From the NCBI GenBank assembly GCA_937969505.1, contig CALBWA010000031.1, forward strand, positions 1-64,000: a stretch of 64,000 nt of DNA, given 5' to 3'. Source of the stretch: an uncultured Erythrobacter sp. (GTDB lineage Bacteria > Pseudomonadota > Alphaproteobacteria > Sphingomonadales > Sphingomonadaceae). This document shows positions 28,992 through 38,335 of the stretch, in pieces. Below the pieces are notes generated by a model. That model saw only the letters and a program-made list of their open reading frames with translations. It made no database searches and was not told the DNA's origin. A program made the translations under genes and the position numbers. Position 1 is the stretch's first letter; the number at the start of each line of letters is the position of its first letter.

Positions 28992-29864
28992 TTACCGCTG
29001 GTCGGGCACACCAGCCCCACTGGCTGTGGCAGGGCTCTTCCGGGCCAACGCATAAGCGGTGACCGCAACGCCTGCCAGGATCAATGGAATGGTCAGCCAT
29101 TGGCCCATGGAAAGGCCGGTCCGCTCGGCAAATTCGGCCAATTGAACATCGGGTTGGCGGAAAAATTCATTGGTGAAACGGGCCGCACCCATCATCAGGG
29201 TGAACAGGCCAACCAGCAATCCGGGGCGGTAGCGTGCACGCGTAAACCAGAACAACACAGTCAGGATGATCAGGGGGACCAATCCTTCCAGCGCCGCCTG
29301 ATACAGCTGGCTGGGATGGCGGGCCTGATCATCGGCCATGGGGAACACCATCGCCCATGCAACGTCGCTGGGCCTGCCCCATAGCTCTCCATTGATGAAA
29401 TTTGCCAACCTTCCCAGCAGCATGCCCATCGGAACGCTGACCGCAATATAATCGCACACGCGAATGAAATCCAGCTTGCCGCGCTTTGCCACAAAGGCAA
29501 TCGCCACCAACACGCCAACCAGGCCACCGTGGAAGCTCATGCCCCCTTCCCACAGCTTGAGCACATCAAGCGGATTCGACCAGATTTCCGGCTTGTAAAA
29601 AATCGCATAGCCCAGGCGGCCACCGAGGATGACCCCCAGAGTGCCATAGAAAAACAGATCATCTGCGTGCCGCTGGGCCAATGGAGCGCCGGGCGCCTTG
29701 ATCATCTTGGACAGGTGCCAATAGGCAAAGATGACACCGATCAGATAGGCCAGCGAGTAATAGCGCAGCTGGAACGAGCCGATCTCGAACAGATAGGGAC
29801 GCAGGCCCAGGTTCTCCCAGAAAATCGGATCGGAAACTGTATTTGCAGCGAGTAGTGACAGCAC
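28992..29864 (-). CDS. lgt: Prolipoprotein diacylglyceryl transferase
   Basis: A 290-residue inner-membrane enzyme that transfers diacylglycerol to the lipobox Cys of pre-lipoproteins. It has about seven spans, the WEGGMSFHGGLVGV segment with the essential His, and the Lgt signature GRLANFINGELWGRPSD. The start is GTG at 29864 (VLSLLAANT) with AGGGG about 9 bases upstream. Its neighbour downstream is the MidA-like methyltransferase. Several lipoproteins in this window (MBL hydrolase, YceI-like, PstS) are expected substrates. Confidence 0.96.
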   Translation of the reverse strand: MLSLLAANTVSDPIFWENLGLRPYLFEIGSFQLRYYSLAYLIGVIFAYWHLSKMIKAPGAPLAQRHADDLFFYGTLGVILGGRLGYAIFYKPEIWSNPLDVLKLWEGGMSFHGGLVGVLVAIAFVAKRGKLDFIRVCDYIAVSVPMGMLLGRLANFINGELWGRPSDVAWAMVFPMADDQARHPSQLYQAALEGLVPLIILTVLFWFTRARYRPGLLVGLFTLMMGAARFTNEFFRQPDVQLAEFAERTGLSMGQWLTIPLILAGVAVTAYALARKSPATASGAGVPDQR

Positions 29865-30026
29865 GAAGCGAACCCCTTAATAGCCTGCGGTGACGCGATG
29901 GCACGTCAGCCGCGCGGCTTTTGGCACAGCGGAGGATTTGGGGGAAGCCTACGCAGCCGGACAAACTGCACTTAGCGTTCATGCAAGGCAGATTGTTCCG
30001 GTCAATGGAGAGGAGTGAAGATCTAA

Positions 30027-31730
30027 ATGCCCACACAGTTGGACACCGCGCTTTCGCAAATTGTAGAGGCTCTGCAACAGCCCGGTCAGCCGTTCGAAAC
30101 CACCCCGTTTGAACGTGATGGCGTGACCATGCCGGCCTTCAAGGGTGCTCCACCCAGCCTGGCCCATTTTTTCGCGCATTTCTGCAATGAGCACAAGGAT
30201 CTGACCTTTCTGGTCGATGGCGATCTGCGGCTGACTTTCGGCGAATGCTGGGTCGCGGCAAGCCATGTGGCCGCAGGCCTGGCACAAAACCACGGTGTCA
30301 AGAAAGGCGACCGGGTTGGTATCGCTGCGCGCAACTCTGCCAATTGGATCATCTCCTATATGGGGATCATCCTGTCAGGTGGTTGCGCCACGCTGCTGAA
30401 CGGCTTCTGGTCGGGTGACGAGCTGGCTTATGGCATTCGCCTGGCTGAATGCGACGTGGTGCTGGTCGATGCTGGCCGCGCCAAGCGTCTGGACGGCACC
30501 GATCATTCGGCAAAGCTGGTCATGATGGATCATGATTGCGCGCCCGAAAAAGGCCTGTCACAAATCTGGGCCACCGGTGACACTGCCATGGCCATGCTGG
30601 GCGAACTGGGCCCGGACGATATTGCAACGATTTTGTACACCTCCGGCTCAACCGGAAATTCCAAGGCCGCCTGGTCAGACCACCGCGGCGTGATCCACGG
30701 TGTGATGAGCTATGTCACGCAGAGCGCCATGGCCAAGTTTTATATGGAGTCCAAGGGCGAGGATATGAGCGCCCAGCCCTGCGCATTGATTGCAGTGCCG
30801 CTGTTCCACGTCACCGGCGAAGTGCCCTTGTTCCTGCAAAGCTTCGCCATTGCCCGCAAGCTGGTGATGATGCCGCGCTGGGATGCGCGCGAGGCGATGC
30901 GTTTGATGGCCGAGGAGAAGGTCACCTATTTCGTCGGCGTTCCGCTGATGAGCTACGAAATTGCCACCCATCCTGATCGCGAACAATTCGACCTGTCCGC
31001 CTGCAAGAGCTTTGCTGCTGGTGGCGCCCCGCGCCCGACCGAGCACGTCACCAAGATCAAGGAAGCCTTCCCCGGTGGCTTCCCGTTGCTCGGCTATGGT
31101 CTGACCGAAACCAATGCGGTTGGCTGCGGCAATTTCAACGAGAACTATCTCGCCAAACCGGGTTCAACCGGAACGCCGACCCAGCCGATGGTCGATCTTG
31201 CCATTCTGGACAATGACGGCAATCCGCGGCCTCAGGGCGAAGTGGACGAGGTCTGCATTCGCTCGGTCGCCAATTTCCGCGGCTATTGGAAAAATGACGA
31301 GGCCACCGAAGCGGCCTTCACCAAGGATGGATATTTCCGCACCGGCGATCTGGGGTATGTCGATGAAGATGGCTATCTGTTCATCGTCGACCGCAAGAAG
31401 GACATCATCATCCGGGGCGGCGAAAACATCTCATGCATCGAGGTCGAAGAAGCAATCTACGCGCATGACGATGTCGCTGAATGCTCTGTTTTCGGCCAGC
31501 CTGACGAACGGTTCGGCGAAGTGCCGGCAGCGGTTTATCACTTGACCGAAGGCGCAACGCTATCTCCTGCGCAATTGCGCGAGTTCTTGCTGGAGAAAAT
31601 CGCTCCGTTCAAGATCCCGCAAGAGCATATGATGGTCGAGGCGAAAGATGATTTGCCGCGTCTGGGCACCCAGAAAATCGACAAACGCTCTGTCAAGGCA
31701 GCCTTTGAAGACATGATGGCGAAAGCCTGA
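30027..31730 (+). CDS. Acyl-CoA synthetase / fatty acid CoA ligase
   Basis: A 567-residue ANL-superfamily ligase, a second copy besides the enzyme at 11.8 kb but not a close one. It has the P-loop ILYTSGSTGNSKAA near residue 200, the YGLTETNAVG motif, RTGDLGYVDEDGYL and the hinge DRKKDIIIRGGENISCIEVE. The C-terminal Lys motif is LPRLGTQKIDKRSVK. These features match class I medium/long-chain acyl-CoA ligases. An AGGAG site lies 11 bases before the ATG. The upstream gap to the divergent lgt gene is 162 bases and holds no other gene. Confidence 0.9.
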   Translation: MPTQLDTALSQIVEALQQPGQPFETTPFERDGVTMPAFKGAPPSLAHFFAHFCNEHKDLTFLVDGDLRLTFGECWVAASHVAAGLAQNHGVKKGDRVGIAARNSANWIISYMGIILSGGCATLLNGFWSGDELAYGIRLAECDVVLVDAGRAKRLDGTDHSAKLVMMDHDCAPEKGLSQIWATGDTAMAMLGELGPDDIATILYTSGSTGNSKAAWSDHRGVIHGVMSYVTQSAMAKFYMESKGEDMSAQPCALIAVPLFHVTGEVPLFLQSFAIARKLVMMPRWDAREAMRLMAEEKVTYFVGVPLMSYEIATHPDREQFDLSACKSFAAGGAPRPTEHVTKIKEAFPGGFPLLGYGLTETNAVGCGNFNENYLAKPGSTGTPTQPMVDLAILDNDGNPRPQGEVDEVCIRSVANFRGYWKNDEATEAAFTKDGYFRTGDLGYVDEDGYLFIVDRKKDIIIRGGENISCIEVEEAIYAHDDVAECSVFGQPDERFGEVPAAVYHLTEGATLSPAQLREFLLEKIAPFKIPQEHMMVEAKDDLPRLGTQKIDKRSVKAAFEDMMAKA

Positions 31731-31770
31731 GTGGATGGTTGCCTGATATCACCCTAGCCAACAGGTCTTC

Positions 31771-34530
31771 ATGAACGCTCAACGCATACCCAACCAGCGC
31801 GCCATTGCCGACCGGCGTCAGATGTCTGCCGGCATAGCCGATCTGGTTGAGGAGAAGGGCGAGGGAGCGCGCGGCGATATCGTTGCTTTGCTGCGCGCTG
31901 CGCTGGAGGCTGGGCAAGCGGAAATCACGCGGCGGCTGGAAGAAAAACCGTCAGCCGGGCACGAGTGTACGGCTGGTCAGGCGTTTCTGATCGATCAGAT
32001 CGTGCGGGTGATCCATGACCACGTCACTACGCACATCTATCCTCCGGGCAATCGCTCTTCTGCCGAACGGCTCGCGATCCTGGCGGTCGGTGGATATGGG
32101 CGCGCTGAAATGGCGCCGCATTCCGACGTTGATATCGGTTTCATCACTCCGACCAAGCGCGCACCCTGGTGTGAGCAGGTGATCGAGGCGATGCTTTATC
32201 TGATGTGGGATCTGGGGCTCAAAGTTGGCCATTCCAGCCGCACAGTGGATGACACCTTGCGCATGGCGCGTGAAGATCTGACCATCCGTACAGCCCTGCT
32301 GGAAGGGCGCTTTGTCTGGGGCGATCAAGCGCTGTATGACGAGACATCGCAGCGTTTCTGGGCCGACGTGGTCAAGGGTAGCGAGCGGCAGTTTCTTTCT
32401 GAAAAGCTGGAAGAACGCAACGCGCGGCACAAACGCATGGGTGACAGCCGCTATGTGGTCGAACCCAACGTCAAGGACGGCAAAGGCGGCCTGCGCGATG
32501 TCCAGACCCTCTACTGGATTGGCAAATATATTCACAAGGTGCGCAGCGGGGCCGAGCTGGTCGATGTCGGCCTGCTGACCAAGCTGGAATATCGCAGCTT
32601 GCGGCGTGCAGAGGGCTTTCTTCTGGCGGTGCGATGCCATCTCCACACCCTTACCAATCGGGCAGAGGACCGGCTGACCTTCGACTTGCAGCGACAAGTG
32701 GCTGAACGGATGAATTTTGCCGACCGTCCCGGCAAGAGTGCCGTCGAACGCTTCATGCAATTCTATTTCCTGCAGGTGAAGCGGGTGGGCAGCCTGACTG
32801 GCGTATTCCTCGCCCATCTTGATGCGGAATTTGCGAAAAAACGCGCCCGCACCGGCTTCTTTGCCGGGTGGAACCAGAAACCGCGCGACATCAAAGGTTA
32901 CAGCGTGTTTGGCGGCAAGATTGCTGCCCCATCAGACGAATGGTTCAAAAAAGATCCGGTGCGGCTGGTCGAGATTTTCCAGATTGCTGAGAGCGAAGGG
33001 CTGGAAATCCACCCCGACACCATGCGGCAGGCCGATCGCGACAGCGCGCTGATCACTGCGGCAGTGCGCAAGGACAAGCGCGCCAACGCATTGTTTCTTG
33101 ACCTGTTGAGCGGCCGAAATGATCCGGAAACGGTGTTGCGCTGGATGAATGAAGCAGGCGTGTTCGGCCGCTTCGTTCCCGATTTTGGCCGGGTCAACGC
33201 GCAGATGCAGTTCGACATGTATCACCACTATACCGTCGACGAGCATACTATCCGTGCCATCGGTCTGCTCAACAAAATCGAAAAGGGCGAACTGGCTGAC
33301 GATCATCCCCGCGCCACGCGGCTGATCCACAAGGTGACGTCGCGCCGCGTCGCCTATGTCGCGGCCCTGTTGCACGATATTGCCAAGGGCCGTGGCGGCG
33401 ATCACTCCGTACTGGGCGCCGAAGTTGCTCTCAAACTGTGCCCGCGCTTTGGCCTTAGCGCGGCGGAAACCGATCTGGTCGCCTGGCTGGTGCGCGCGCA
33501 TCTGTTGATGAGCGCGACCGCCTTCAAGCGCGATCTGACCGATCCCAAGACGATCGAGGATTTCGTTGCCGAAGTGCAGAGCGTGGAACGCTTGCGCCAT
33601 CTGGCCATCCTGACCGCCGTCGACATTCGCGCCGTCGGGCCCGGCACCTGGAACAGCTGGAAAGGGCAATTGCTGGGCGAATTGTTCGATGCAGCGCAGG
33701 AACGCCTGAGGTTGGGCCACATGCGTCATGGCCGCAAGGAACGCGTCGCAGCCAAGCAGAAGATCGTGGCGGATTTGCTGGGCGACAAGGCCGGTTTGGT
33801 CGCGGATGTCGGCAGCCAGCTAGACGATGCCTATTGGATTGCCGAACCCGAAGATGTCATCGCTCTTAATCTCGTACAATTTGAAGCTGCCCAGAAGCTG
33901 GATCACCAGCTGTCGATCCATTGCGAGGTCTATCCCGAACGCGGCGCCACCCTGGTCAGTGTGATCGCGGCCGACCATCCTGGGCTTTTTTACCGCATTG
34001 CTGGTGGCATCCATTTGGCTGGTGCTAACATCATCGATGCCCGGATCCACACCACAAAAACGGGCTGGGCGATGGACAATTTCCTGGTGCAGAATCCGGT
34101 TGGTGAGCAGTTCAATGAAGATTCTCAGCTGGAACGGCTCGAAAGCTCCATCAGGGATGCGCTGGCCAACCGCATTGAGCTGGTTCCGCGGCTGGCCAAA
34201 CGTCCCCTTGCACATAATCGCGCCAGCGCGTTCAAGGTCGCACCGCGAGTGAATTTCGACAACAATGCCTCGGGTCGTTTCACCGTTATCGAAGTCAATG
34301 CACGCGATCGGCCCGCCTTGCTCAACAGGCTCGCCCGCGCATTGTTTGAATCCAATCTGGTGGTGCATTCTGCACATATCACTGCCTATGGCGAGCGCGC
34401 TGCCGACACATTCTACGTGACCGATTTGATGGGCGATAAGGTCACATCCGATGATCGCTTGTCCGAGATCGAGCAACGGTTACTGCACGAGGCAAGCGAC
34501 CAGCGCCAAAGGCAACTTGAAAAGGTCTGA
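31771..34530 (+). CDS. glnD: [Protein-PII] uridylyltransferase / uridylyl-removing enzyme
   Basis: A 919-residue sensor of glutamine that uridylylates and de-uridylylates PII and so controls nitrogen metabolism. The nucleotidyltransferase motif GGYGRAEMAPHSDVDIGF lies at about residue 105-125. The HD domain has VAALLHDIAKGRGGDHS near 530. Two C-terminal ACT domains follow (VSVIAADHPGLFYRIAGG near 730 and VIEVNARDRPALLNRLARA near 840). All normal GlnD parts are present. It begins 40 bases after the acyl-CoA ligase gene and is followed by a TonB-dependent receptor gene 80 bases later. Confidence 0.96.
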   Translation: MNAQRIPNQRAIADRRQMSAGIADLVEEKGEGARGDIVALLRAALEAGQAEITRRLEEKPSAGHECTAGQAFLIDQIVRVIHDHVTTHIYPPGNRSSAERLAILAVGGYGRAEMAPHSDVDIGFITPTKRAPWCEQVIEAMLYLMWDLGLKVGHSSRTVDDTLRMAREDLTIRTALLEGRFVWGDQALYDETSQRFWADVVKGSERQFLSEKLEERNARHKRMGDSRYVVEPNVKDGKGGLRDVQTLYWIGKYIHKVRSGAELVDVGLLTKLEYRSLRRAEGFLLAVRCHLHTLTNRAEDRLTFDLQRQVAERMNFADRPGKSAVERFMQFYFLQVKRVGSLTGVFLAHLDAEFAKKRARTGFFAGWNQKPRDIKGYSVFGGKIAAPSDEWFKKDPVRLVEIFQIAESEGLEIHPDTMRQADRDSALITAAVRKDKRANALFLDLLSGRNDPETVLRWMNEAGVFGRFVPDFGRVNAQMQFDMYHHYTVDEHTIRAIGLLNKIEKGELADDHPRATRLIHKVTSRRVAYVAALLHDIAKGRGGDHSVLGAEVALKLCPRFGLSAAETDLVAWLVRAHLLMSATAFKRDLTDPKTIEDFVAEVQSVERLRHLAILTAVDIRAVGPGTWNSWKGQLLGELFDAAQERLRLGHMRHGRKERVAAKQKIVADLLGDKAGLVADVGSQLDDAYWIAEPEDVIALNLVQFEAAQKLDHQLSIHCEVYPERGATLVSVIAADHPGLFYRIAGGIHLAGANIIDARIHTTKTGWAMDNFLVQNPVGEQFNEDSQLERLESSIRDALANRIELVPRLAKRPLAHNRASAFKVAPRVNFDNNASGRFTVIEVNARDRPALLNRLARALFESNLVVHSAHITAYGERAADTFYVTDLMGDKVTSDDRLSEIEQRLLHEASDQRQRQLEKV

Positions 34531-34610
34531 CGCTCGCTTGCAAAAGCGGGTTGAATTTGACGTGTGGCCCGTTAGAGGCCTGCCCATACAGGTTTGAGGA
34601 GACCCCCATA

Positions 34611-36950
34611 ATGAAACGTACCGCTTCGCGCGGCACGCTGGCACTTTTGCTGGCGGGCGCTGCCATGGCCCCATTTACCGCCGCTGCACAGGATGCCGGC
34701 GCAGATAATCAGGCCATCGAGAATACCACCGTTGGTGGAGATGATGCCACCGACACAGGCAGTGCGCTTGATGCGTTCAACACCATCGTTGTCACCGGCA
34801 CCAAGACGCAGAATGCAGAGAATGTGCAGGACATTCCACTGGCCGTCACTGCGTTCAATTCCGATACGCTCGAAGCGCTGAAGGTTCGCGACATCCAGGG
34901 ACTGACTTTCTCAGCTCCTAATGTGTCGCTCGATCAGATCGGGACCAGCCGCGGCCAAGCCAACTTCTCGATCCGCGGCCTTGGCATCAACAGCTCGATC
35001 CCTTCGATTGATCCGACCGTCGGCGTCTTTGTGGACGGGGTTTACCTCGGCATCAATGGAGGTGTCGTGTTCGACCTGTTCGATCTGGACAGCGTTGAAA
35101 TCCTGCGTGGACCGCAGGGCGTTCTGTTCGGCCGCAATGTCACCGGCGGTGCAGTGCTGATCAACACCGGCAACCCGACCGAGTATCTTACCGGCAAGTT
35201 TCGTGCCGCGGTCGACGGCCCGCTTCTCGACGGTGGCCGTGGCGGCGCAAACTACACCGTGTCCGGCGTTGTTTCCGGCCCGCTGGTCGAAGACAAGCTG
35301 CTGTTCAAGCTGGGCGCCTATTACAACAATGATGAGGGTTACTTTACCAATTTGTTCGATGGGTCCAATCACGGCGGGGCGGAAACCTACATTCTGCGCG
35401 GTGCACTGGAAGCGCGGTTGGGCGATCTGACCCTGACCGGCAAGGTCGATTATTTCGACAGCGAAGGTGATGGCCCGAGCGCCCAGAACCGCGGCACATT
35501 TGATCGTACGACCTTCGATTTTGCGATCGACAACCCCGGTTCCTACACCAATGAAACACTCAACACCTCACTGACGGCGGAATGGGAAATCGGTCCTGGC
35601 ACGCTGACCAATGTCTTTGGCTATCGCGATTACGAGGCGACCACAGATGCCGATATTGATGCCTTGCCGGCCTTCATCTTCCATTCGAGCACTGAAACTG
35701 CGCAGGACCAGATTTCCAACGAGATCCGTTACGCCGTCTCGACCGACCTGTTTGACCTGACCGTCGGCGGTTTCTATTTTGATCAGCGCCTAGAATACAC
35801 CGAATTGCGCGACATCCCGGTTGCAACCCCGCTGACCTTTTTTGGGGGCGGCGCACAGGATCACGAAGTGCTTGGCCTGTTTGCCAACGGCCAGTTTTAC
35901 CTGACCGATGGCTTCTCGGTCATCGGCGGTATTCGCTGGAGCCAGGAAACCAAGGATGCCGACATCACCTTTATCCGCCCGCGTCCGGAATGTTCAGTGC
36001 TGCAAGGCACCTGCCCCACTACCGGCACAAACGGCTTTATCCCGACTGAACCCAACGGGTTTTCCGACGAAGTACGCTTCCGCAATCTTTCGCCCAAGCT
36101 TGGCGTTCAATACGAATGGAACGACAGCCAGATTTACGCCCACTGGACCCGCGGTTACCGTTCAGGCGGATACAATTTCCGCATCACCGATATTCCGGTG
36201 TTCCAACGTGCAGTAGATGCCACGGGGAATTTCTTCTTCGATGAGGAGCGGGTCGACAATTACGAGATCGGAGGCAAGTTCCAGACCGTGGACGGGGCCT
36301 TCACTATCAACGTGGCAGCCTATATCACCGAAATTTCCGACTTGCAGCGCGAAGTGAACCTGGCCGACCCAGGCGCCGGCGTTGTCCAGAACGTGCTCAA
36401 CACGGCTGATGCATCGATCTTTGGTATCGAGGCCGAGGCGCGCATGCGGGTGTCGGACTCGCTGATCGTTACCACGAATGTTGGCGTCATCGATGACAAA
36501 TATGACGAAGTCTTCTTCGACATTTCGAGCGATGGCCTGGTCAATGAAGACGATCTGGACCTGCGTCTGCCGCGCGTACCCTCGGTCACATGGGGTGTGG
36601 GCGTGGTCCACGAACTGGCTTTGGGTAACAGTGAAATCCTGACCCGAGTGAACTACCAGTTCCGCGATGAATTCGCCTTCACCGACAACAATTTCGGCTT
36701 CATTCAGGAATCCGATAATCTCGAAGCGAACATCACCTGGAACACTCCATGGGATGGCTTCAGCCTGTCGGTGTACGGGCGCAATCTGCTGGACGAAGTG
36801 CAGGCTGGCGGCGACACGCAAGTGCCCTTCGGCACCGGCGCGTTCTCCAATGGTGTCAACCGTCCGTTCGATCCTTCCCCGGCAGCAGGCACATTCTCTC
36901 CGCTGTCCAAGGGTCGCCAGATTGGCGCGGAGCTGCAGTTCGAATTCTGA
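34611..36950 (+). CDS. TonB-dependent outer-membrane receptor
   Basis: A 779-residue TonB-dependent receptor. Signal peptide at 1-26 (ends AAA-QD), TonB-box-like NTIVVTGTK near 58, plug domain with IPLAVTAFNSD, SIRGLGIN, GVYLGINGG and VEILRGPQGVLFGRNVTGGAV, then a beta-barrel ending in an aromatic-rich strand (GAELQFEF). The form is that of sphingomonad iron or glycan-uptake receptors; the substrate is unknown. ATG at 34611 follows a GAGGAG site. A terminator lies 22 bases after the stop. It may be alone or weakly linked to glnD. Confidence 0.95.
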   Translation: MKRTASRGTLALLLAGAAMAPFTAAAQDAGADNQAIENTTVGGDDATDTGSALDAFNTIVVTGTKTQNAENVQDIPLAVTAFNSDTLEALKVRDIQGLTFSAPNVSLDQIGTSRGQANFSIRGLGINSSIPSIDPTVGVFVDGVYLGINGGVVFDLFDLDSVEILRGPQGVLFGRNVTGGAVLINTGNPTEYLTGKFRAAVDGPLLDGGRGGANYTVSGVVSGPLVEDKLLFKLGAYYNNDEGYFTNLFDGSNHGGAETYILRGALEARLGDLTLTGKVDYFDSEGDGPSAQNRGTFDRTTFDFAIDNPGSYTNETLNTSLTAEWEIGPGTLTNVFGYRDYEATTDADIDALPAFIFHSSTETAQDQISNEIRYAVSTDLFDLTVGGFYFDQRLEYTELRDIPVATPLTFFGGGAQDHEVLGLFANGQFYLTDGFSVIGGIRWSQETKDADITFIRPRPECSVLQGTCPTTGTNGFIPTEPNGFSDEVRFRNLSPKLGVQYEWNDSQIYAHWTRGYRSGGYNFRITDIPVFQRAVDATGNFFFDEERVDNYEIGGKFQTVDGAFTINVAAYITEISDLQREVNLADPGAGVVQNVLNTADASIFGIEAEARMRVSDSLIVTTNVGVIDDKYDEVFFDISSDGLVNEDDLDLRLPRVPSVTWGVGVVHELALGNSEILTRVNYQFRDEFAFTDNNFGFIQESDNLEANITWNTPWDGFSLSVYGRNLLDEVQAGGDTQVPFGTGAFSNGVNRPFDPSPAAGTFSPLSKGRQIGAELQFEF

Positions 36951-36972
36951 TAGTGACGAGCCAGACCAATGG

Positions 36973-37001
36973 AAAAGGGCGTCCTGCGGGGCGCCCTTTT
37001 T
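36973..37001 (+). terminator. Intrinsic terminator of the TonB-receptor gene
   Basis: AAAAGGGCG pairs with CGCCCTTTT around a 10-base loop, followed by TTTTT. It also ends 22 bases before the convergent yggS stop and can serve both directions because the arm is AT-flanked on both sides. Confidence 0.85.
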
Positions 37002-37022
37002 CGTTTGCCGCAATGGTTCAAG

Positions 37023-37688
37023 TCAATCGCGGGCACCGAACAGTGCTGTGCCGACACGGATATGGGTGGCACCCAGCATGATTGCAGTTTCATAGTCGCC
37101 GCTCATACCCATGCTCAGGCCAGACAGACCATTATCATGCGCCAGCTTGGCCAGGAGGGCAAAGAACGGGGCAGCCTCTATCCCGGCGGGAGGCAGGCAC
37201 ATCAGCCCGGCAATCGGGATATCGGCGTCACGCGCACTGCCCAGCAGATCAGGTAAAGCCTCGATCGCGCAGCCGCCCTTCTGATCCTCGCTGCCAATAT
37301 TGACCTGCACGAAACACGGCACGCGCCTGCCCGCTTTGTCCATCGCCTTGGCCAAAGCCTTGACCAGACTGGACCGATCAAGGGCATGGATGCAGTCAAA
37401 CATGGCGACAGCATCGTCCGCTTTGTTGGATTGCAGCTGGCCGATACCGTGCAGTTTCACATCGGGATAACGCTCTCGCAGCGCGGGCCACTTGTCCTGC
37501 GCTTCCTGCACCCGATTCTCGCCAAACACACGCACACCCTGATCAAGCAATGGCTCGATCCGCTCAGGCGGCTGCGTCTTGCTGACCGCAATCAAAGTGA
37601 TGTCATCGGGCTTGCGGCGCGATGCCTTGCACCCGCGAGCGATCTGGCTGCGGACTTCATCAAGCGGTGTATCGTATGGCGCATTCAT
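37023..37688 (-). CDS. YggS-family PLP homeostasis protein
   Basis: A 221-residue PLP-binding TIM-barrel protein that controls free pyridoxal phosphate and amino acid balance. The PLP lysine is Lys37 in LIAVSKTQP. The C-terminal phosphate-binding GLSMGMSGDYETAIMLGATHIRVG is diagnostic. Length is standard. Its start is 25 bases from the divergent ThiE-like gene, so both share one promoter region. It is convergent with the TonB-receptor gene. Confidence 0.94.
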   Translation of the reverse strand: MNAPYDTPLDEVRSQIARGCKASRRKPDDITLIAVSKTQPPERIEPLLDQGVRVFGENRVQEAQDKWPALRERYPDVKLHGIGQLQSNKADDAVAMFDCIHALDRSSLVKALAKAMDKAGRRVPCFVQVNIGSEDQKGGCAIEALPDLLGSARDADIPIAGLMCLPPAGIEAAPFFALLAKLAHDNGLSGLSMGMSGDYETAIMLGATHIRVGTALFGARD

Positions 37689-37713
37689 ATTTGCGCGCTA
37701 TAGCGGCGCTGTA

Positions 37714-38262
37714 ATGACGCGCCACCCCCTTCGCTTTGGCAAAGTGCCCAATCTCTGGCTGATCAGTGATGAGCGCAACGATAGGGCTCTTGATGGTGCA
37801 CTGTCTGCTCTCCCCCGCGGCAGTGGGTTCATCTTTCGCCATTATCACTTGCCAGGCGCCGACAGGTTGGCGCGATTTCAAGCGCTTGCCAGGGTGGCGC
37901 GCGCCTGCGGACATACCGTAATTCTGGCCGATAGCGCCCTGACCGCGCGCGAATGGGGCGCCGATGGCATCTATGGCGCGCCGCGCGCGCTTTACCCCCG
38001 GCGACGCGACCTGATCCAGCTGGCAACCGTGCACTCCATGCGCGAGATCGGATTGGCCAACCGGATCGGGGCCGATGCGGTTTTGCTTTCACCTACCTTT
38101 TCCACCCGCTCTCACCCGGGATCGGCCACCTTGGGTCCGGTGCGTTTCCGAATGCTCGCACAGCATTCTCGCGTGCCGGTTATCGCCCTTGGCGGCATGG
38201 ATGCCAACCGCGCTGCCGCACTGCAATGGCCGAGATGGGCGGCGATCGACGGTTTGAGTTGA
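37714..38262 (+). CDS. Thiamine phosphate synthase-like protein
   Basis: A 182-residue TMP_TENI-family protein, shorter than most ThiE enzymes (about 205-220). It keeps a strand order like ThiE: FIFRHYHLP (place of the YQLR strand), ADGIYGAP, LLSPTFSTRSHPGS and VIALGGMDANRAA. It lacks the canonical basic and pyrophosphate-binding residues of ThiE at the first strand and ends before the usual GVAVVSAI strand. It may be a diverged ThiE, a TenI-like relative or a regulator. ATG at 37714 (MTRHPLRFG) is chosen; the longer open frame overlaps yggS. No thi genes are adjacent, and ftsK follows 73 bases later. Confidence 0.75.
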   Translation: MTRHPLRFGKVPNLWLISDERNDRALDGALSALPRGSGFIFRHYHLPGADRLARFQALARVARACGHTVILADSALTAREWGADGIYGAPRALYPRRRDLIQLATVHSMREIGLANRIGADAVLLSPTFSTRSHPGSATLGPVRFRMLAQHSRVPVIALGGMDANRAAALQWPRWAAIDGLS

Positions 38263-38335
38263 CGACGAGTCCCGGCTCTGCGATTCTTGGCCGCAGGGAT
38301 GAAAAGGACGCGGCCCGGTGGGTCCGGGGATAGAT

